Source of the DNA: Blepharisma stoltei
Taxonomy: Eukaryota > Ciliophora > Heterotrichea > Heterotrichida > Blepharismidae
Direction of reading: 5' to 3'
Assembly (NCBI GenBank): GCA_914767885.1
Contig: CAJZBQ010000058.1
Span: 434,001 to 498,000, forward strand
DNA: 64,000 bases
Shown one piece after another: positions 32,473 to 43,383 of this stretch (the stretch's first letter is position 1; each line of letters begins with the position of its first letter). The notes beneath the pieces are model-generated. The model was not told the DNA's origin. It saw only the letters and a list, made by a program, of their open reading frames with translations, and made no database searches. A program made the translations under genes and the position numbers.

Positions 32473-35400
32473 TTATCTATTATATCTGTCTAGCCCTTCA
32501 TACCTTCCGGCTCTATAATCTGGATCGCTTCTTACTCTGTCAACAATTGCATTTCTCAGTGCTCTCACATAGTTTTGAGTCACTTCAGGGGGCACTTGAT
32601 CACTTTGTGGCCTGACTCCACCAGAAGCCACAGCATCAGTCAAAGATCTGAAGAAAATTCCTTGGACATCTGGATCAGGTCCTATGCTCTCATAAATATC
32701 AGAGCTTAAATAGGATCTTGAAAAAGGTCTTTGCTGTGGACTTTGTCTAGCCATGTCTTGAGATATGATAGTTTCCCACGAATTTAAAAGTGCAGCAGCA
32801 GGCGTTTGCTGGCCTTGATTTGCTTCAATTTGAGTCCTCCTCATTTGATTCCACTGCTGATATCCCCGTAAGCAGGTAGCTAACCCCCATCATCCTTGAG
32901 CGACTAAAAATTTCAATTGCTCACAGAGGGTCTTTAATCTTTGTTTGAAATCGCAAAAAATCTAAAAAAATTAACTTATAAAATATATGCTGTTAAAAAT
33001 TTATAAAACTATCTAACTCCCCCCACCATCCTTGATCGAACGATTGACTGTAAAAATTCCTAAAAATTTGGGAAATTAGCCCCCATCCTTGATCGAACGA
33101 TTTTCATATCATAACAATTTTTATATATATAAAAATATATTAGTTATCAAAAGCTTGGGAAGATGCACATAATGAAGTTGTTTTTTCAGAGACTTTAAGA
33201 CGACAGAAAGCTTTGGAATCAACCATTCGAAGTGATTTAGTCATCAACCTAGGCTTAAAAACTTAATAATCTAATAAAATAGAGAATTTTTTAAAATTAA
33301 AAAAAACAAAAATTAATTCAATAAGGAACAAATTAAAATTTATACAGTTTAAAGGGGTAACTAATAAATCAAAATATTAAAAATTGGTATTTTTATGAAA
33401 TTAATTCAATTTTTTGCTGTAAAAATAATTATTAAATACTCTTAACCCTCTTATTTAAAAGTAAATAAAAAACAATATATATATATTTTTTTTTTTTTAT
33501 ATATATTTTTTTCCCAAAAAAATTGTTTTTTAACCCCCATCCTTGATCGAACGATGGCGAGTCGTTCGGTCAAGGATGGAGGGGGGAGTAAAGATTTTAT
33601 TAGAATAATTATTTCTGATATATCAAGGCCAAAATTTTTTATATTAAAACGGCTTTTTTTCTCCTCATGGTTTTTTCTAAAATTAAGGAATTATCCCAAT
33701 GGTTACACTCTCATGGAAGGGGGAGGAGTAAGTATTGAGAAATAATTGGCCAAGTCATTCCAATCAAAGCACCTCCCATTCCTGGCATACTTGAATTCAC
33801 TGAATTGGTCACAATATGCTGGAAAAGCTCATGAACTGTAGGAACCCCACCAATGAGTCCGTTGCTCATGCTGTTCATGTAATTTCCGATCATTAATGTA
33901 AAAATCTCTTTCATTTCTTTAGAAAACTCGTTACCTTGGTAATCAATAGTTAGATCAAGAGCTCTGGTTGTCCAATATCTAGCAATTTCAGAAATCTCAA
34001 GTTGAGGGTCAAAGCCTTGCTGGATTCTTGACTGAAATTGGGCTGGGACATTGTAAAAATTGCTTAAATAGTTCGTTATTTCTTCTATAAGGGCTCTTCT
34101 ATTTTCAGGGGTGTCCATCCCCATCCTCGTCAGCAAGCTTTCTCTCACTTGTGGCCTGATTCTGTCAATAGCAGCCCAATTCCCATTCGCTATTTGCATG
34201 ATTTCAGGAATTGTAAGCGAGTAGAAATAGTCCATCATTGGCAAGTTTTCGTCATCTTCCACAATATTCATAGAGTGACTCAGCTCTCTAAGTGTCATAT
34301 TTTGCTGCCCACCCATCATCTGACTGAGCATAGGCATGACTTGTCCAAAAATATTCTGCATGTTTGCGTTTTGGGCTGGAATGGACCCTGCAATCATATT
34401 CATGAAACCTTGAGCGTTTTGGGCTTGAGGCTGGTTATTCTGTATTGGAGGCTGATTATTCTGTATATGAACTTGAGGTTGGGGAGGGTTCGCAGCTTGA
34501 GGCTGCTGATTTTGAAGATCATTTTGGTTTCTGACTTGGTGCTCTGATATCACATTTGCATTATTTACTCTCATTTGAAACTGTCCTGGGTTTTGCCCAA
34601 TCTGTACTGTATTCAATAGCTCCAACACTGGCCCAGTTGCAAGCATAAATTCATTAAGAGCCATACCCACATTTCTTCCTAAATTCTGTAAATGTGCCCT
34701 TTCGCTAGGATCTGTTATCAGACTTTCTCTTTGCAAAAGATCAGCTAATCTTGAAATAAAGGGTAAAAGTCTTAACATCTGAAACTGATAATTGTAAAGA
34801 TAGCCTCCTAATAGTACCAATGGGTTTCTTTCAACATTTATCTGTGGCATACGTGGTGGGGGAAATCCTGATGCAGGTCCATGAAGGGAATTCACAATAG
34901 CTCCAATATTTTGAACATTTGGAAATGGTAGCAAGATTTCATGAGGGCCGTGGCTGTGAGGATGAGGACCATGAGAGTGTTGAGGGTTTTGGGGATGAGG
35001 CTGCTGACTCTCTTCTTTTTGAACGAGCAAAATATTTAATATAATAAGCACCTCCGTGGAAAAATGAGAAAGTTTTTCGATTGAAATATTTATATTAAAA
35101 CTCTTTTAAATGCTGAACAACTTTATTTTTTAACATAAAAATTTATGAATTCAATTGCATCCTCTTTGAAGATGTTATAAAGCTTTTTAATTAATAAAAT
35201 TTGTTTAATGAAAATCATGAATTTTGCTTGCTTGTTCATAGAGGCATGAAGAATGAGGCTGCTGAGGATGAGGTTGTACATGCACATGGACTTGTTGGGG
35301 TATATTTTGATTAGGAATTGGGCCTGGGAACATGCCTCCTAAGTTGCCCATAAGTTGGTTGATTTGGTTAAGGATATTTGGGTTTGGAGGAATATTCTGG

Positions 35401-35744
35401 AATTGAATTCCGGGGCCAATAATTCTGATATTCGGTTCTTGTGCAGGCTGAGGCTGAGGATTAGGAATGGGCTGCTGTGGGCCTTGATCTTCTGCTCTTG
35501 CCATCATATGAATTGTGCATCCATCTTCTTTGACATATTCACTTAGTGGGTGATCATCTTTTAGAAGCTTGCCATGGAATATCAATCTTTGACGATCTGG
35601 AGGCACTTGGAAAGTGCTTGCAATGATTCCTTTTAGTTGAAGAATTGGAATCTAAATAGTAATTACTTTTGCAGGGACTTCTAAGGCTTTTACTTCACCT
35701 GATACGATTTTTACGTTCAGTCGGCGGATTTCAGAACTCTCCAT
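32473..35744 (-). CDS. BAG6/scythe-like ubiquitin-domain protein
   Basis: Exons 35667-35744, 35266-35651, 33729-35007 and 32473-32880 give 2151 nt, 716 residues, after removing a 15-nt intron (35652-35666) and two insertions. An N-terminal ubiquitin-like domain (MESSEIRRLNVKIVSG.. DRQRLIFHGKLLKDDHPLSEY..) is followed by Pro/Gln/His-rich linkers, a region beginning HGPASGFPPPR, and a long helical domain with LFQHIVTNSVNSS near the end. This layout is that of BAG6 (scythe), a chaperone holdase for tail-anchored and mislocalised proteins. The C-terminal BAG-like segment (residues 590-716) is less certain. Alternative: another UBL-proline-rich shuttle protein. Repeated QQPHP and HGPHPHSHG tracts are coding repeats. 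Confidence 0.72.
32881..33728. mobile_element. Outer IES in the BAG6-like gene, hosting a nested family A MITE
   Basis: Flanked by TAA (32881-32883 inside copy; 33729-33731). Degenerate ends: CCCCCATCATCCTTGAGCG and, reversed, CTCCTCCCCCTTCCATGAG. Removing 848 bp joins SQYL to ATCLRGYQQW in frame. Confidence 0.85.
33017..33588 (+). mobile_element. MITE family A, copy 2, nested in an older IES
   Basis: TAA at 33014-33016 and 33589-33591. Near-identical to 15789-16332, including AACCATTCGAAGTGATTTA and AGGAACAAATTAAAATTTAT. Direct pair of the terminal motif at left, hairpin at right. Confidence 0.92.
35008..35265. mobile_element. 258-bp insertion flanked by a 13-bp direct repeat
   Basis: ATGAGGCTGCTGA occurs at 34995-35007 and 35253-35265. 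Removing one copy plus the insert restores QPHPQQPHPQNP in frame. Sub-terminal inverted similarity: GAACAAGCAAGCAAAAT at one side, GAACGAGCAAAAT reversed at the other. Confidence 0.7.
35652..35666 (-). other. 15-nt intron in the BAG6-like gene
   Basis: GTAATTACTATTTAG on the minus strand; contains the in-frame TAG, and its removal joins EVPAK to IPILQLKG inside the ubiquitin fold. Confidence 0.9.
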
Positions 35745-35869
35745 GATTGATATTTTATTTAATTTTTCTATAAGACTAGTTATCAATAGAAAATGATTGA
35801 AAATAAGTTATAAAAGACTTGGATAATCTTTTATTCTGGAATTTTAGTTAATGGGATTTCATTCATAAG

Positions 35870-36436
35870 CTATCCAACTTCATAAAGTTTAAAAGTTCAA
35901 TAATTTTTGAAATGGTTTGGATTCTGAATTGTATTCGCTATGCTTCTAATTAAAACTTCAAACGCTTTATCAACGTTATATTTTGTTTTGGCTGAGGTTT
36001 CTATATAGATAGATCCTCATTCGTCTGCAAGCCTTTTTGCGTCTTCATAAGTAACCATTCTTTCTAACTGAAGATCTGCTTTATTCCCAATTAGCAGGAT
36101 TGTTCTTGTTTTGTCTTTCAGTAGCTTATCAATTTCATTTTTTCAGTAAGTAGCTGATGTATTAGATAAGTCCATTATAATTATGAATGCATTTGAGCCA
36201 CTAATGCAAGAAGTGGTTAGTGTGTGAGATCTTAGCTCTCCTGCAGTTTCTCACAATTGAAAGGATATTTGTTTCCCAAGAAGTTGAGTTGATCTTGCAT
36301 TTATACGAATTCCAATGTTATTTCAGTAATCTTCTGAAGTGCTTTGATTAAGATATGAAAACATTAAGCAAGATTTTCCAGAAAGTCCGTTCCTACTATT
36401 ACAATATCCGCTTGATAATAGGCTTTTTTGCTCATT
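35870..36436 (-). pseudogene. Rab-like small GTPase with a one-base frameshift at the P-loop
   Basis: The N-terminus MSKKAYYQADIVIVG is in one frame; from GLSGKSC on, the rest is in another. Adding a single base after GGAAC would give VGTGLSGKS, a proper GxxxxGKS P-loop. Downstream: WETAG (switch II), MDLSN, GNKADL (base binding), ETSAKT; TGA is Trp. Stop TAG at 35870-35872. The tail ends FKLYEVG, without the C-terminal cysteines needed for prenylation. It may be a pseudogene, or the base may be missing from the assembly. It is a tandem paralogue of the gene at 36723-37265 (about 60 percent alike in the last 80 residues, by eye). Confidence 0.75.
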
Positions 36437-36722
36437 GTCTTGCTAAATTAATTTTAATCATTAAATAAATATCAAAATTCGCAGGAAACTAATTGGTTTG
36501 TCAAGTCATAATAGATTAATATATAAATATATAAATATAATTATCGTTTCCTAAGTTTTAGAAGGTCTATAGGCTTAAGCTTAAAAGATTACATTTTTTA
36601 GACTAATTATCTGCAAGGCAGGGATTAAAGTTTTTATGAGCATAGTATAATGTTCTTTCTTTAAATATTAATCAAGATTTTCTCGCTTTATAAGAATGTT
36701 TTTAAGTTCATAAACCTTTTCC

Positions 36723-37265
36723 TTAAGATATTTTATATAAGTTTGGATTTTGGATTGCATGCAATGCACTTCGAATTAAAATTTCAAATGCTTTATTAAC
36801 ATTATATTTTGTTTTGGCAGAAGTCTCTATATAAATTATTCCTCATTCATCTGCAAGCCTTTTAGCTTCTTCATAAGTAATTGCTCTATGAAGATCTGTT
36901 TTATTTCCAATAAGTAAAACTGGTTTTTCATCTGAAAATTGCTTATTAAGCTCACCTTTTCAATATTTAGCATTGTCTAATGCCGATGGATTTGTCAAGT
37001 CCATTACGATTATAAGTCCACTTGCGCCTCGAAAATATGAATTTGTTATAACGTGAAATCTTGGATGGCCTGCAGTATCCCATAATTGGAATTTTATAAG
37101 CTTTCCGAGAATGTCCATTGATCTAACTTTAAAATCAACTCCAATTGTATTCACGTAGTATTCAGAAAAACCTTCGCCAGCATATGTAAGGACTAAAGAG
37201 GATTTTCCAGCACGATCAAATCCTACAATAACAAATTTCATCAAATAGTCTGCTGCTCTATCCAT
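36723..37265 (-). CDS. Rab-like small GTPase without prenylation cysteines
   Basis: 180 residues, ATG 37265 to TAA 36723-36725, two TGA read as Trp. G1 GFDRAGKSS, G2 around NTIGVDFK, G3 WDTAGHPRF, G4 GNKTDL, G5 ETSAKT. The GFDRAGKS P-loop and Ser17-equivalent suggest nucleotide binding is retained; the catalytic Gln after DTAG is His (DTAGH), which usually slows GTP hydrolysis. The tail ends NPNLYKIS with no CC or CAAX, so it cannot be anchored in the usual way. A trafficking role is family inference. The upstream paralogue at 35870 is frameshifted. Confidence 0.85.
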
Positions 37266-37472
37266 GATGCTATAGAATTTGCTTTTATATTAAATATAAG
37301 CCTAATCTGGACATTATTAAGAATTCTTAAAAATAACTATTCCTTGAAAAACTTGACTATTTTAAAATGTCATTGCAAATCACATCAATGCGGAAAAGGT
37401 TGTAATTTTTGACCCCAATTGGGATACTTTCTTAAATAGATTAATATTTCATGCAACCTTGACAGTTATTAA

Positions 37473-37790
37473 ATGGAGATCACAACACCTGCTGAATATA
37501 AAAAAGCTACCCAGGGAAAGAGTGTTAACAAATTCTGCGACATGCAGACTGAAATGGGAGCAGAAGCCCTTGATATAGTTACCTCCACAATTGAAAAATT
37601 TACGAAGTCAGAAGTCTTGGAAGTCGATAATGCTACCCGCTTCATCAAAGATCAGATGGACAAGCAATTCGGTCCTTCTTGGCACTGTGTAGTAGGAGAA
37701 GGATACTCATTCGACATTACTGCTCAAAAACAAAATCTGCTTTATGTTTACTATACTGGCTCTCTTGCAATTCTTTTATGAAAATCTTAG
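37473..37790 (+). CDS. LC8-type dynein light chain
   Basis: 105 residues; ATG 37473, TAG 37788-37790, one TGA near the end (LAILLWKS). Contains the LC8 landmarks AALDIVTSTIEKF-like helix, VDNATRFIKDQMDKQFGPSWHCVVGEGYSFDIT (KxxD..GxxWHCIVGxxF pattern) and the YVYYTGSLAILL strand. LC8 proteins dimerise and bind short motifs in dynein intermediate chains and many other partners. Compared with canonical 89-residue LC8 it has about 15 extra N-terminal residues. It is divergent from the Rab-like gene, 207 bp between starts. Confidence 0.88.
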
Positions 37791-37986
37791 ATATTTTAAT
37801 CATTATTTCAGCATAATTTGGCTTCAATAAATAAATCAGCATCAATTTTTCTTTGAAGTTGTATTGTTTTTATTCTAATCTGATGGATAAATACAGGTTA
37901 CTGATCTTAAGACTAATTATATTTTTAGTATTTCTCTTAAAGAATCTGTGTCTTTAGCTTATTGGCTTAAATTAACTAAGAATTAC

Positions 37987-39921
37987 TTAGGCCCTGAATG
38001 AGCTTAATCTTCTCTGGTTCATGAGCTCAATGAATTCGGTAAAATCAATTTCTCCATCATGATTCGTATCAGCCTCTCTTATAATTTCATCCCAGAATGT
38101 CCCATCTAAGTCAACTCTTTCTTTTCCAAGGATTTCACTTACTCCCCTCCATGAGCGAAAAAAAATTTTGTTTGTTCACCATAAATTTTTTTTAAAAAAA
38201 TTTATATATATAAATTTATTTTGAAATTTGTAAAATTAGTTTAATTTGCAAAATTGATGTCTTAAAATGCAAGCTTTTTAAAATTAAACAGAATTATCTA
38301 GAGGCTTGGCTATAATAATTATCACTTATATATCAAAATGTTTTTTCATAAAAAATTTTGTTCGCTTACAGAGGGTGGGTTTTATCCAAAAAATAGGAAT
38401 TTTTCTAATGATTTTGTTCGCTCATGAAGGGGTGAGTTAGTTCTCTAGCTGAAATTTTTCCACTTCCGTCAAGATCAAATGTTTTGAAAGCTGCATAAAG
38501 TCTCTCTTCCTGCATATATATGCTCTTATCAAGAGTAGCAGCCAAAAACTCTGAATAGTCGATTGAGCCGCTTCTATCGACATCCATGCCTCTCATAAGC
38601 TCAGCAATGTTCGCATTAATTCCTTCAATTGATGCCATGCCTCTTTCGAGCTCTTCCAATGTAATAGTTCCATCTCCATTAGCATCAATCTTCACAAAGG
38701 ACTCTCTTAGGTTTCTTAAGTCTGCATCAGAACACTGTGAAGCAATGCACATGAGAACGGCCTTTTTAAGTCTGTGTCCGCCTACAAAGTCTCTTAGACT
38801 GTCCACACTAAGGTTCAAAGGTTGATCAGGCAAGACGTCATTTGAAGCAATCCAAGGGTGAGCTAAAGCTTGTTCGACTGTGTATCTTTGGTCCACGTTG
38901 AGGACTAATAGGTGCCTGATAAGATCTTTTGCCTGCTCTGTTACTCCATTCCATTCAGCTCTATCAAAATTGAACCGCCCAAGACGGACTCTTTCCATAA
39001 TCCCTGCATCAGTTCTGGCAAAGAAAGGAGGATACCCACATAAGAGTATATATAAAATAACTCCGCAGCTCCATATGTCACAAGTCTTCCCATAGCCAGT
39101 ATAGCCCGAGCCTTGCAATAGCTCGGCTATTCTGATAATTCAGAATGCCACTTAGGGAATAGGTAAACCAAATATTTGTTGGCAAAGCCAACTCATTGGG
39201 TAGTCAAGTCCACCTGAAATGGAGATTTGCCATCCAAGGAGTTGGCTTTACCAGCAAATGTCGCTGTGTCAGATCTTAGTGGCATTAGGATTCATCAGCA
39301 CAACCCAAGCTATATCAAGGCTCAGGCTATGCCAGCCAAGATTTCAGGAGCAATATAAAACGGAGTCCCTGCGCGGGTACGAAAAGCTTCTGAGCCAGTG
39401 GTGAATATTTTCGCCAACCCAAAGTCGCAAAGCTTCAGGTCAGCACCTTGGTGAGGATTTCCACCAAAAAGCAAGTTTTCTGGCTTAAGGTCACGATGGA
39501 TGATGTTGTGAGAATGAAGATAACGAATCGAGCTGAGAAGCTGGTGGAACAAGTGGGCAGCCTCTCTCTCAGTCAGCTGTTTCTTTTCAATAATGTAGTT
39601 GAAAAGTTCGCCACCTGAGCAGCATTCCATGACAAGATAGATAAAGCGAGCGTCTTCGAAAACTTCGTAAAGCTTCACAATGTTGGGGTGGTCTGAGTTC
39701 TTCATGATTGAAATTTCGGACTCAAGCCTTTCTGCGTCTCTGATTCGAGATTTTGGAATTTGTTTAATTGCTCTTACTTGGCCTGTGACCTTGTGGGTGC
39801 CAAGATAGACGTTCCCATAAGAGCCGTCCCCAAGCTTTTTTCCGAAATCATAGGAATCTTTGATATCACCATGAGAGGAAATGACAAAGAAGGATTTCTT
39901 GACGACCAAACCTCGATCCAT
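37987..39921 (-). CDS. Calcium-dependent protein kinase 2, no myristoylation site
   Basis: ATG 39921 (MDRGLVVKK) to TAA 37987-37989. Kinase domain: GDGSYG, RAIK, HRDLKPEN, DFGLAK, APE, CDIWSCGV, LCGYPPFFA. Four EF-hands: DANGDGTITLEE, DVDRSGSIDYSE, DLDGSGKISARE and DTNHDGEIDFTE. Unlike the CDPK at 30349 there is no Gly at position 2, so a soluble enzyme is expected. A degenerate family B element (38142-38439) interrupts EF-hand 3 and its removal restores ARELSEILGKERVDLDG. A palindromic insertion at about 39119-39333 splits the activation-segment region after PEIL; its exact edges do not give a clean frame, so that junction is unresolved. Confidence 0.88.
38142..38439. mobile_element. Degenerate family B MITE in CDPK 2
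   Basis: TTA at 38139-38141 and 38437-38439. Ends CTCCCCTCCATGAGCG and, reversed, CTCACCCCTTCATGAGCG; the right end keeps the two-copy arrangement (about 38361 and 38416). Shorter and more diverged than the other B copies. Confidence 0.85.
39119..39333. mobile_element. Palindromic IES (about 215 bp) in CDPK 2
   Basis: Arms TAGCCCGAGCCTTGCAATAG and, reversed, TAGCCTGAGCCTTGATATAG; the two halves pair again around GCCAACTCATTGGG / CCAAGGAGTTGGC. TA joins give frames off by one, so either an indel or an unusual edge is present. Confidence 0.75.
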
Positions 39922-40981
39922 TTAGAAATTAGAAACGCCATTAATTGAGCCGAATATTTCAGATGGATAATGAATTTTAATTGTTTTTTTATAAATCTCC
40001 AAAGAGCTGCAGTAAGATAAATTTCACGTTGACGACATATTAAAAAGGATTATAATCTGATTTTTTATTTTAATGAATGATTTTAAGATAATAAAAATTG
40101 ATAATTCTATCGCGCGAGTGCATAATTAAAGAGAAGGATGTGCTATTTTTGTGAGCGAATCATTATAGAAAAAAGAATTTATTCAAATTTAAAAATGGTT
40201 AAGTAATCTTTATTAATTTGTTATTAATTTTTCTACGTCATCTTTATTGGAAAATATGTCTACTGTGAATATTTTCAAATTGACCATAAGCTGCTTAAGT
40301 TTTGCAAGATAATAAAAAATTAACTTTTATAAAACATTTTGAATTGGACATCTTATTTACATTATATTTTTTTATAATATTAATGATTTATTAATATTTA
40401 GCATAACCTTTTGAATTCCGTTTTGCTATATAAATATATACATACATTCTAGAATTAACTTAAATTTAATAAAATCGTTCAATAATAAAATCTATAAACA
40501 ACATTGCTAGTAATTCAGTTCATAGATTCGAATTTAAACATTATAGCATATTTAATATAAAATGGCTGAAATATTAATTTCAGAGTCCAAAGTGGAAACA
40601 TTTAAATAATTTCCCCTGTTTTTAAAATTTCTCCGAATGATAAGTCTACCCATTTACTAACTCCGCAGTAGATAATATCATATTAAATTAATCATTAAGT
40701 GAAGGAATGCTTTTTATTTAATTTTGTTGATAGAAATTAGTTTTATAAAACTAGGCATATTGCTATTTTTAATTAATAAGGGATTAAGCTACTATCATAA
40801 TTTTTAACTTTATTTTTTATCATCTCCATATACATTTTTAAATTATTGCTCCATATTTTGCCGATCTTCCAAATCTGTTATTAACCCTATAAGTTTCTTT
40901 CCACAATCAGCCTTAGTTTACTACACTAAAATTATTAAAAGCTTATTCTTTCAACCCAGTGCAAGCGTCACTAGAATTAAA
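39922..40981. other. AT-rich intergenic interval (1.06 kb)
   Basis: Separates the divergent CDPK 2 and sulfotransferase genes. No credible ORF, repeat or hairpin recognised; likely holds both promoters. Confidence 0.6.
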
Positions 40982-42159
40982 ATGACAAGTAAAAATATGG
41001 AAGGATCCGAATCATTCGACGAAAGCAATGAATGGGTAATAGATATCCACCAAGAACGAGTTGATTTTGACTGGCTCAACTACAATCCTCACGTATTCCT
41101 CCCGCTCGACTACGAATATTTCTTTCGTACAGGAAAAATTAAAAAAATAAATATTGAACCCCAAGAACCTCCTTCAAATTGAAAACCATGCTTCATAATT
41201 GGCTGTGGCCGTTCTGGTTCAACAGTTCTCTGCAAACTGCTTTCAGCTCACCCTGACCTCTGCTTTTTAAATGAGCCACGTGAACTGTGAATGCAGGCTT
41301 TCCCCAATTTTGACGTTTGGTCATCTAAGTCACGCGAGCGTGAAGGGAAGCTACGAATGTCACGAAACGACGCAGACCTGGCTGGAGCTCGAAGGCTCAA
41401 CGAATTATTTTACACAATAACCAATTTGGTCAGCCGAAAGAAACTGATTGAAAAAACACCAGAAAATACATTTCGGCTAAAATGGCTCGATCAGCTTTTC
41501 CCCGGTTGCAAATTTATTATGGTCAAAAGGAATCCGATAGGAACCGCTAGGAGTATCGCAAGGTTCCAGCCAGACACGTGGTTTGGATATGGCGCGTATA
41601 AATGGGAGCAACTATCAACCTTGCTGGCACGTTATAAAGTAATACATAATTAGAAGAATTTGGCATTGCCTGAGGAATTTATAACACTTACCGAAGACTC
41701 AGCATTTGCTAAAGGACTCGTTGAATGAGCCCTAAGTGTGCTCAGCGCAGATTAGATTAGATTAGTTAAAATTATAGCGGGCCGTCGGGGTTTATTTCAA
41801 TCCCTCTCCGTCCAACGGATAGCTTCGTGTTGGCGCTAAGCGCTATGCTCAGCGCAGAAGAATTCAAAATGTCCCTGCCAAAGGACGAAGTTAAGGAAAG
41901 ATTCATGGAAATCCATTTAGAAAGGCTGATAAACAGGCCTCAGGAATCAATGAAAGAAGTTTTAGAATTTCTTGAATTAGGAGATTGTGAAGAAGTTTAC
42001 AACATTTCGTCGCAAATCGTGCAAAAGCATCTGACGCCGACGTTTTCGATGCCTTGCTCACATGTACACCATTACGGCAGTGCAAATGAAGAACACATTC
42101 TGGCTTATGCCGGAGCTTCCTTGAGGAATTTGATATTTGAGCATTCTTTGCACAATTAA
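40982..42159 (+). CDS. Sulfotransferase-family protein, exon interrupted by a short retroposon
   Basis: Exons 40982-41638 and 41654-42159 around a 15-nt intron (41639-41653); a 107-bp insertion (41752-41858) must also be removed to keep the frame, giving 351 residues. The PAPS 5'-phosphosulfate loop is visible as CFIIGCGRSGSTVLCKLLSAHPD, and the 3'-phosphate region as KLIEKTPENTFRLKWLDQLFPGCKFIMVKRNPIGTARS. The C-terminal part (FMEIHLERLINRPQESMKEVLEFL) matches carbohydrate/tyrosylprotein-type sulfotransferases (Sulfotransfer_1/3 group). It moves sulfate from PAPS to an unknown acceptor. No signal anchor is seen, unlike Golgi members. If the insertion is not removed, the protein ends about 100 residues early. 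Confidence 0.82.
41752..41858 (-). mobile_element. 107-bp retroposon-like insertion with 13-bp target duplication
   Basis: TGCTCAGCGCAGA is repeated exactly at 41739-41751 and 41846-41858. The insert carries a GATTAGATTAGATTAG tract at its left, the expected 3' tail if it points to the minus strand. Deleting 107 bp restores ALSVLSAEEFKMSL in the host. Confidence 0.85.
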
Positions 42160-42629
42160 GATATAAATATTGTTTAATATAAACTAATGTAACACTAAAA
42201 TTTTTAATCCGGCCTTATTTTAGCTTTTCTTTTCTGTATTTAAAAGGCGCAGATTGATTTTGATAGAATTTATTTTAAGGGTGAATTTCTTTTGTCTTAA
42301 ACAGCGTATATTTTATGGATAAACGCAAAATTTTGCAATAGATTTTGGTGTTAAAACTGAACTTCAGTATATTCAATAGAAACCATTTCTTTCATTCCTT
42401 GAAACACCTACTTTTTAATAAACTAATGAACAGAAATAAGTAAAGAATTTAAGCTAAATAATGTGGATTATTCATCTCAATAACCTTCTATCTTTATTGA
42501 ATAACTGTTCATCTAAAATACTTTTCTCTAAAATCCCAATGCGGCAATAATCAACTATGTCTTAGAATTAAACAAACAAATGATGCTCTTTTGAAAATTT
42601 TAATTATTAATTTTAGCATATCCAAGAAA
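42160..42629. other. Intergenic spacer
   Basis: AT-rich; no ORF or repeat recognised. Confidence 0.55.
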
Positions 42630-43383
42630 ATGCATGGGCCAAAATATATTGAAACTGATCAAATTCTCAAATGGTCGAGGGAGCAGGCTCTACAAATTCA
42701 TCAAAAGCGCCTAAACGAAATCAAAAACGATGCAAATAAAATAAATTGTTCACCTGGGATTTCAAGAAAATCTGGTTCAAGACCTCAAAGGTTTCTAGAA
42801 GTAGAACGAACCCTTGACATCAAAAAGCACAACCAGTTATTATTAGAGCGATTAGTCGAAATATCTTCAAGCCGAAAAGTATCAATTTACATAGAAAAAA
42901 GAGGATCCAATGTCAATCACTCAACCAATTAAAAGCCTAAATAAGCTCAATAGGAAAAAAGAAGCTGAAAAAATCTCAAACGAAAATGAGAGAATTGCCC
43001 GCAGACTTGCAGAGCAAAAACCGAGGATGCCTTCTAAAAAGAAACTAGATGAAGAATATAACATGTATAAGAAATACAAAACCAGTATATCAAAGCTTCA
43101 TCATTTGCAGACAAAGAAAAATTTAAATGAAAGAAGCATAGGAAGTTTGCCGCCAATAGATAGAGAAAAAACTGCAAAAACTGCGAGGGAGACTGAATAT
43201 GACAACAATGAAAAAGCACTGAGGTCTCAAACCCCTGATTTTGTAAAGAAAAAAAGCCACATTGATCAAAGGGCTAGCTCTAATTCACCATTTTCAAAGA
43301 ATCTCTCTCCTAGCTACTACAAAAGAAAAAGTGATGAAAATACGGCATCTGAAAAATCGTTTGAAGAAAATATTAATTGATAA
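42630..43383 (+). CDS. CFAP97 (hemingway/KIAA1430)-like protein
   Basis: Exons 42630-42878 and 42895-43383 around a 16-nt intron (42879-42894, GTATCAATTTACATAG); 245 residues, ending EENINW (TGA) then TAA. The first half has the pattern of the CFAP97 domain: LDIKKHNQLLLERLVEISS, then NRKKEAEKISNENERIARRLAEQKP. Members are basic proteins of cilia and flagella in animals and protists. The C-terminal half is Lys/Ser-rich and disordered in appearance. A retroposon with a 14-bp duplication is inserted right at the stop codon, in the presumed 3' UTR. The family call is by pattern only. Confidence 0.62.

Noticed and set aside
33711..34547. Antisense ORF of 132 codons at 34149-34547.
   Set aside because: It mirrors the Gln/Pro/Asn-rich coding strand of the BAG6-like gene; a shadow of biased composition.
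36436..36436. Programmed ribosomal frameshift in the Rab-like gene.
   Set aside because: No slippery heptamer or downstream structure is visible, and such frameshifting is not known as common in heterotrichs; a missing base is simpler.
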